Shown in pieces: positions 6,537 to 10,371 of a stretch of 10,371 bases of DNA. The position numbers and the translations under genes are program-made. Position 1 is the stretch's first letter, and every line of letters begins with the position of its first letter. The notes beneath the pieces are model-generated. The model was not told the origin of the DNA and ran no database searches. It was given only the letters and a program-made list of their open reading frames with translations. This DNA is from an uncultured Oscillospiraceae bacterium (lineage in GTDB: Bacteria; Bacillota_A; Clostridia; Oscillospirales; Oscillospiraceae): NCBI GenBank assembly GCA_934561335.1, contig CAKTGD010000046.1, positions 1 to 10,371 of the forward strand, written 5' to 3'.

Positions 6537-8423
6537 TTGGGGCGACCAAAACCTATCAAACGGCAGAAGGCCAGAAATGCAGAGTATTATGACATGCAAC
6601 GAACGCAGGATGACCTGTATAAAAGAAGCCTGGATAAACAGAACTTCGTTAAGCTGATGGATATCATCCAATGTGACAAGAACATCATGCTTGCGTATAG
6701 GAATATCAAGCGAAACGGTGGTAGTCAGACACCCGGCACGGACGGCAAAACGGTTGAAGATTTAGAAAAACTGTCACCTGAACAGCTAATGCAGTATGTG
6801 AAAAACAGGCTGAGGTGGTACAAGCCACAGCCTGTCAGACGAGTTGAAATTCCAAAGGGAAACGGAAAGACTCGGCCGTTAGGCATCCCCACAATCGCAG
6901 ACCGGCTCATACAACAATGTTTTTTGCAAGTGTTGGAGCCAATTTGCGAAGCGAAGTTCCATGACCGGAGCTATGGGTTCAGACCTCTTAGGAGCGCCCA
7001 GAATGCAATGGCAATATACTATAAGCTAATTCAGCAAATGGACTTGTTCTACGTGGTGGATGTGGATATCAAGGGTTTCTTCGATAATATTTCCCATGGA
7101 AAATTGCTCAAGCAAATGTGGGCAATCGGTATCCATGATAAAAAGGTTATCTCCATCATTTCAGCAATGCTAAAGGCCGAAGTAGCGGGAATCGGCTTCC
7201 CCGAAAAGGGAACGCCGCAAGGCGGGATCATCTCGCCGCTACTTGCGAATATCGTGCTGAATGAACTGGACTGGTGGATTTCTGACCAATGGCAGACATT
7301 TGAACTCAAAAAGCATTACTCCACTCAGTTGAACCCTAACGGCACCCCACATCAGGGTTTTCGATTAAGGGCCATGCGGGACTATACCACTTTGAAAGAA
7401 GGATGGTTAGTAAGATATGCTGATGATTTCAAGATTGTCTGTCGCAGTCACGCGGATGCTGAAAAGTGGTTTCATGCAGTAAGAATGTGGCTAAAAGAGC
7501 AGCTTGAGCTGGATATAAGCACAGAGAAATCGAGGATAGTAAATCTGCGTAAAAATTACTCGGAGTTTCTGGGATTGAAAGTGAAGGCTGTCCGTAAAGG
7601 CAACAAACCGAAATGTAAGAAGTCAACACCCCGATTTGTGGTGCAATCGCATATCAATGACAAAGCACTGCAACGCATTTCACAAACTGCAAATAGCAGA
7701 ATTCATGACATCATAGATGCGTGCAATGGGATTTCTCTAATCCGGGCAGTAGGCAGATATAATGCCTTTGTCATGGGAATGCACAATTACTATCAGATGG
7801 CTACTCATGTGGCCTGCGATGTCAATAGCATTGATTATCAGGCGTTCAGAACCTTTGAACTGCGAACCCATACGAAGCTGAAACGGTATGTAGGTGGGGA
7901 TGGCAATCAGTATATAAAGGATAGGTACGGAAGAAGCAGCAGGCTAAAGGAATGGCACGGACGGCCGATCGTTCCAATCAGCTATGTGCAAACTATTCCC
8001 CCCAGGCTAAAGCGCGTGGATGTCAATCCATACACGCCAGAGGGCAGGGCGGCAATACACAAAAATCTGAAAGGAATGAATGTCACTGTCCTTCACTATC
8101 TCATGCGAAACCCAGTTTTGGAGCAATCTGTAGAATACAATGATAACAGGCTGAGTCTGTTCTGCGGTCAATATGGAAAGTGTGCGATTACGGGTGTAGA
8201 CCTGCAAATAGGCGACATCCACTGTCACCACATTATCCATAAGGCGCAGGGCGGAACAGACAGGTATGAAAACCTTATGCTCGTTACCGTTGATGTTCAC
8301 AGATTGTTGCATGCAACGCAAGAGAGTACCATCCGAGCCTTGTTGAAAAAACTGGACCTGACTTCAAAGCAGAAAGCCAAACTGAACTACTATCGTGAAA
8401 AAGCTGGAATGATGGGTATCTAA
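6537..8423 (+). CDS. ltrA: Group II intron-encoded reverse transcriptase/maturase with HNH endonuclease domain
   Basis: Multifunctional 628-residue protein that helps its intron fold and splice (maturase), copies it by reverse transcription, and nicks target DNA. RT signatures in order: RPLGIPTIADRLIQQCFL, the YGFRPLRSAQNAM block, DVDIKGFFDNI with a catalytic Asp, GTPQGGIISPLLANI, and YADD at 294-297. The thumb/maturase X region follows. The C-terminus has an HNH nuclease: KCAITG, then HCHHIIHKAQGG with the His pair at 564-565, ENLMLV, and a final His in VHRLLHA. All catalytic motifs are intact. The TTG at 6537 is preferred because AGGAGGT ends 8 bases earlier; an in-frame TTG at 6531 is only 2 bases from it. 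Only some intron maturases keep an endonuclease, so DNA-level mobility is plausible. Confidence 0.95.
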   Translation: MGRPKPIKRQKARNAEYYDMQRTQDDLYKRSLDKQNFVKLMDIIQCDKNIMLAYRNIKRNGGSQTPGTDGKTVEDLEKLSPEQLMQYVKNRLRWYKPQPVRRVEIPKGNGKTRPLGIPTIADRLIQQCFLQVLEPICEAKFHDRSYGFRPLRSAQNAMAIYYKLIQQMDLFYVVDVDIKGFFDNISHGKLLKQMWAIGIHDKKVISIISAMLKAEVAGIGFPEKGTPQGGIISPLLANIVLNELDWWISDQWQTFELKKHYSTQLNPNGTPHQGFRLRAMRDYTTLKEGWLVRYADDFKIVCRSHADAEKWFHAVRMWLKEQLELDISTEKSRIVNLRKNYSEFLGLKVKAVRKGNKPKCKKSTPRFVVQSHINDKALQRISQTANSRIHDIIDACNGISLIRAVGRYNAFVMGMHNYYQMATHVACDVNSIDYQAFRTFELRTHTKLKRYVGGDGNQYIKDRYGRSSRLKEWHGRPIVPISYVQTIPPRLKRVDVNPYTPEGRAAIHKNLKGMNVTVLHYLMRNPVLEQSVEYNDNRLSLFCGQYGKCAITGVDLQIGDIHCHHIIHKAQGGTDRYENLMLVTVDVHRLLHATQESTIRALLKKLDLTSKQKAKLNYYREKAGMMGI

Positions 8424-8469
8424 TCGTTCTAAGTTGTGTGTATGAAAAAGAAATGTTGATGGAGATGGG

Positions 8470-8549
8470 GCGCCGTGTGAAGGGAAACCTTCATGCACGG
8501 TGCTAAGCGGGGGAAAATCTGGAGATGACTTCAAAGGATTACCTATCGC
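8470..8549 (+). ncRNA. Group II intron domains V and VI
   Basis: Domain V is exactly 34 nt (8470-8503): lower stem GCGCCGTG with CACGGTGC (one G-U pair), a two-base bulge TG, upper stem TGAAGG/CCTTCA and a GAAA tetraloop. The catalytic triad reads CGC rather than the commoner AGC. After the linker TAA, domain VI runs 8507-8549: GCG/CGC at the base, G-rich strand against CCTAT leaving A8545 bulged, AATC/GATT, and a GGAG/CTTC tip with an ATGA loop. A8545 is the expected lariat branch point. Pairings were read by eye. Confidence 0.88.
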
Positions 8550-8552
8550 AAT

Positions 8553-8995
8553 CCAGTGACCTGACGCTCCGTCTGGAAAAGCGCACAGCCTCCGGTACGG
8601 AGGTTTCAGATGACTGCTGTCACATGGGAGCAGGCTATGATGCGCTGTTTTCCATGGTCCGGTATGAGCATTTCACGGAAGAAGAAACTCAAAACGCCTA
8701 CTTCATTCCGGCCCGTGTCCTGAAAACGGATGCCGGTGGGACCATTACCCAGCTGCTGGGATACGACCGATGTCCTTATTTTTCCATGGAGGAGATCCAG
8801 GTGCGGACAGCGCTGGCACTGAAAAGCCGCCCCGCCTTCTATGGCCTGTTTGTTCTCTCGGGTCACGGAAGTCTGCAATGCGGTGAAAAACGCATGTCTC
8901 TGACCCCCGGAGATCAGATATTTGTTCCCGGAGGCACCCCTGCGATAACCCTCGCATCGAACCTGCGCCTGATCCGCTTTTTTGGCCCACAGTAA
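8553..8995 (+). CDS. manA: Class I mannose-6-phosphate isomerase, exon 2
   Basis: Second part of the split isomerase. The last base of exon 1 (C) joins CC here to give Pro203, and the protein continues PSDLTLRLEKR, completing the family motif LQEPSDLTLR, whose Arg belongs to the substrate site. The remainder is the C-terminal cupin-like domain, ending YGLFVLSGHGSLQCGEK, then LTPGDQIFVPGG and a short last strand before TAA at 8993-8995. The full spliced protein has 349 residues, near the normal 310-390 for class I enzymes. An ATG at 8525 opens this frame, but it lies inside intron domain VI and is not preceded by a proper ribosome site, so it is not a separate gene. Confidence 0.9.
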
Positions 8996-9025
8996 AAGAG
9001 CCGGGACGACAAAAACCTGCTGGAG

Positions 9026-9121
9026 ATGGACCTGAAGCGGATCGAAAAGCTGGTGTGGAAGGAAACACTGAAAAAGATCAAAGACACAGATGTTAAAAGC
9101 TGCTCCGCACGTATCGGATGA
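9026..9121 (+). other. Small open frame directly behind manA (possible gene remnant)
   Basis: After the manA stop, the same reading frame stays open for 41 codons (8996-9118) to a TGA at 9119-9121. The first ATG is at 9026, giving 31 residues starting MDLKRIEKLVWKETL. The composition is strikingly coding-like: alternating Leu/Ile and Lys/Glu typical of an amphipathic helix. A GGAG immediately precedes the ATG, too close for a normal ribosome site. I do not recognise the peptide. It may be the tail of a lost gene left by a deletion, or chance. Nothing else in 8996-9304 looks like a gene. Confidence 0.25.
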
Positions 9122-9153
9122 TCTGATAAGTTCTGCGGCGGCTTGTACAAAAG

Positions 9154-9186
9154 TGGCCAGAACGGAGCATTGCTCCGCTCCGGCCA
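9154..9186 (+). repeat. Hairpin downstream of manA
   Basis: Inner stem CGGAGC (9163-9168) and GCTCCG (9172-9177) with an ATT loop, within outer arms TGGCC (9154-9158) and GGCCA (9182-9186). No U tract follows, so it is not a proper terminator alone, but with the next stem it may protect or end the manA message. Confidence 0.45.
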
Positions 9187-9191
9187 TGAAA

Positions 9192-9215
9192 AAGGGGCGG
9201 CAGATGCCGCCCCTT
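9192..9215 (-). terminator. Rho-independent terminator of the serpin gene, possibly bidirectional
   Basis: Perfect 10-bp stem AAGGGGCGGC (9192-9201) and GCCGCCCCTT (9206-9215) with a 4-base loop. On the minus strand the right arm runs straight into a T run (CCCCTTTTTC), a strong intrinsic terminator 90 bases past the serpin stop at 9305. On the plus strand the tail GTGTTTAAG is weaker, so it may also stop manA transcription in part. This suits the convergent gene arrangement. Confidence 0.85.
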
Positions 9216-9282
9216 GTGTTTAAGATCCTTTGCGTGTCTGAAACCCCGCGATATGGAAGCGGTAAGAGCCCTTGTATCTGCC

Positions 9283-9297
9283 GCCTGCGAAGCAGGC
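9283..9297. repeat. Short hairpin just after the serpin stop
   Basis: GCCTGC (9283-9288), GAA, GCAGGC (9292-9297): a perfect 6-bp stem with a 3-base loop, 7 bases beyond the serpin stop on the minus strand. There is no T run, so it is not itself a terminator. Confidence 0.4.
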
Positions 9298-9304
9298 CTT
9301 CCGA

Positions 9305-10371
9305 TCACGGCTGCGGCTGATGGACGATGCCCACAAACAAGGGCAGGCCGTCAGTCCCGGTGATGGCGAACACGAAGGGACGGTTCAGAACGAAGTCCAC
9401 TTCCTCCTCCGGCGGGGCGGCTTCGCCGCACATCATCATGACGGTATAGGCCGCGGCGGTGACGCCTTCCTCGTCAACGGTCACGCGGGCGGCGTGCTTG
9501 GCCTGGGAGAGATAAGCCGCCGTATCGTCAGTCATGGGGGAAAAGTCCGAGACCGCCGGATCAAAGACGTCCGTGATGCCCAGAGCCTTCAGACTGTCGG
9601 CCAGATCCAGGTCCGACGCCGTGTCGAACTTCGGCAGAGCGAGGTTGACGATGAGGTATTTGCTCTCCGCGCTCTCGCCGCCGCTGAGTAGGAAGTCCAT
9701 CGTCGGCTCGTCAGCCAGCAGCTCCTCCGGCGCAACGCCCTCGTCCGGCAGCAGGAACCACATGGCACCGCTGCCCTCCAACGGCTTGGAAACCGCGGAG
9801 AAGCGGTCGCTCCAGTAATAGGTGTTCGTCCCGCGCTGACGCATGAAGTCACAGGTTGTATCGCCGCTGTCGGCGTGGAAGGTATCCGGCACGGTGTTGG
9901 CTTCGGAGAACTCGCCATCCCACTTGGCGCGGAAATAGATGGTGGACGCCAGCGCAAGGATCGTTTCCTGATCCATCGTCAGGCCGGAGGCCTGCTCTTT
10001 CAGAAGTCCGCCAGTCTGCTGGTCGATCCAGTCCTGAAGCGCCTTGTCAAAGGCGGGGGAACCCATTTCACCCCGGAAGGACGAGGCGTAATAATACTTT
10101 GCCAGCGCGTCCATGGTTTCCTGTTTGAAGCTGATTTTATCATTGAGCCACAGGGAACTGGCCAGAATACTGGTCACCGCGCCGTCGTCGCAGTAGTTGG
10201 CGTTCCAGACAGCGGCGGCCTCGGCGCGGAGGGCATCCACATCGCCGCTGCCCAGCAGGGCGAGGATCTGCTCCCGGCTCTCGCCGTCTGTGATCTCCGC
10301 CAGCATAGCGAGGGCTATGTAGAGGTTGATGGGGGAGCAGACCTTGTTCTCTCCGCTGTTGCCGGTGAGAA
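9305..10371 (-). CDS. Serpin-family protease inhibitor, N-terminus outside window
   Basis: Serine/cysteine protease inhibitor that traps a protease by inserting its cleaved loop into a beta-sheet. The frame is open from the right edge to TGA at 9305-9307, 354 visible residues. The internal ATG at 10306 is not the start, because the family motif VCSPINLYIALAMLAEITDG spans it. The signal peptide or lipobox, if any, lies beyond the edge. Serpin landmarks: LASTIYFRAKWDGEF (breach/shutter region), FDTASDLDLADSLKALGI with DVFDP, the hinge VDEEGVTAAAYT, and the signature FVLNRPFVFAI near the C-terminus. The hinge keeps E-E-G and A-A-A, as in inhibitory serpins, though the P14 Thr is Val. The loop after it reads VMMMCGEAAPP. 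The gene is convergent with manA and functionally unrelated. Secretion and target protease are unknown; other gut-bacterial serpins act on host or microbial proteases. Confidence 0.93.
   Translation of the reverse strand, partial: LTGNSGENKVCSPINLYIALAMLAEITDGESREQILALLGSGDVDALRAEAAAVWNANYCDDGAVTSILASSLWLNDKISFKQETMDALAKYYYASSFRGEMGSPAFDKALQDWIDQQTGGLLKEQASGLTMDQETILALASTIYFRAKWDGEFSEANTVPDTFHADSGDTTCDFMRQRGTNTYYWSDRFSAVSKPLEGSGAMWFLLPDEGVAPEELLADEPTMDFLLSGGESAESKYLIVNLALPKFDTASDLDLADSLKALGITDVFDPAVSDFSPMTDDTAAYLSQAKHAARVTVDEEGVTAAAYTVMMMCGEAAPPEEEVDFVLNRPFVFAITGTDGLPLFVGIVHQPQP

Larger units (their letters stand above)
5825..8552 (+). mobile_element. Complete group II intron with encoded reverse transcriptase, inserted in manA
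   Basis: A self-splicing retroelement of 2728 nt in the sense orientation. The 5' end GTGCGAC fits the bacterial GUGYG consensus. The 3' end AT fits the AY rule. Domain V (8470-8503) and domain VI with a bulged A at 8545, eighth from the 3' end, are recognisable. Joining 5824 to 8553 restores the manA frame through an intact family motif, which fixes both borders independently. The element carries its own 628-residue RT/maturase-HNH gene inside domain IV, and base composition is visibly poorer in GC than the flanking host genes, consistent with transfer. It appears intact and may be both spliceable and mobile; activity itself is inferred. Confidence 0.95.

Noticed and set aside
8525..8995. 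Independent 156-codon gene starting at ATG 8525
   Set aside because: The ATG lies inside intron domain VI and the rest is exon 2 of the isomerase; the frame is complete only when joined to 5824.
1..10371. CRISPR array, tRNA, rRNA, insertion-sequence ends
   Set aside because: No regularly spaced repeats, cloverleaf, rRNA-like segments or transposase with terminal repeats were seen; the only mobile element is the group II intron.

Overview
The window looks like a chromosomal segment of a GC-rich gut Clostridium relative (Bacillota, probably Oscillospiraceae of the Flavonifractor/Lawsonibacter/Oscillibacter kind). This is inferred from strong AGGAGG-type ribosome sites, a lipoprotein-type solute receptor, GC-rich codon use with AT-rich control regions, and a serpin of the type seen in gut commensals. 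No marker gene is present to fix the genus.

Left half, bases 1-5200, minus strand: a catabolic and transport module. One operon reads PfkB-family sugar kinase, tctC (binding lipoprotein), tctB, tctA (partial, leaving the left edge). It has a good sigma-70-type promoter whose -10 and spacer are covered by a perfect 10-bp inverted repeat. Inverted repeats lie on both sides of tctC and may set its dosage relative to the membrane subunits. A separate minus-strand gene upstream encodes a class II (zinc) aldolase. The aldolase control region, shared with a divergent plus-strand gene, carries the same TGATT/AATCA half-sites, so one unseen repressor probably governs the whole module. A carboxylate-type transporter with a YdjH/YdjI-like kinase and aldolase pair suggests uptake, phosphorylation and cleavage of a sugar acid.

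Middle, bases 5218-8995, plus strand: a class I mannose-6-phosphate isomerase gene (manA-like), split by a complete 2728-nt group II intron (5825-8552) in the sense orientation. The intron has a GTGCG start, domain V, domain VI with a bulged branch-point A eight bases from the 3' end, candidate EBS1/IBS1 and EBS2/IBS2 pairings, and a 628-residue reverse transcriptase/maturase with a C-terminal HNH endonuclease. Removing it restores the isomerase frame exactly across a family-conserved sequence, giving a 349-residue protein. Isomerase activity should therefore depend on splicing.

Right end, bases 8996-10371: a short intergenic stretch with a small in-frame open remnant, hairpins and a strong terminator, then a minus-strand serpin that runs off the right edge. 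Its reactive-centre hinge is of the inhibitory kind.

The most notable items are the intron inside a metabolic gene, the shared operator set with the transporter/kinase/aldolase pairing, and the unusual Met/Cys-containing serpin loop.
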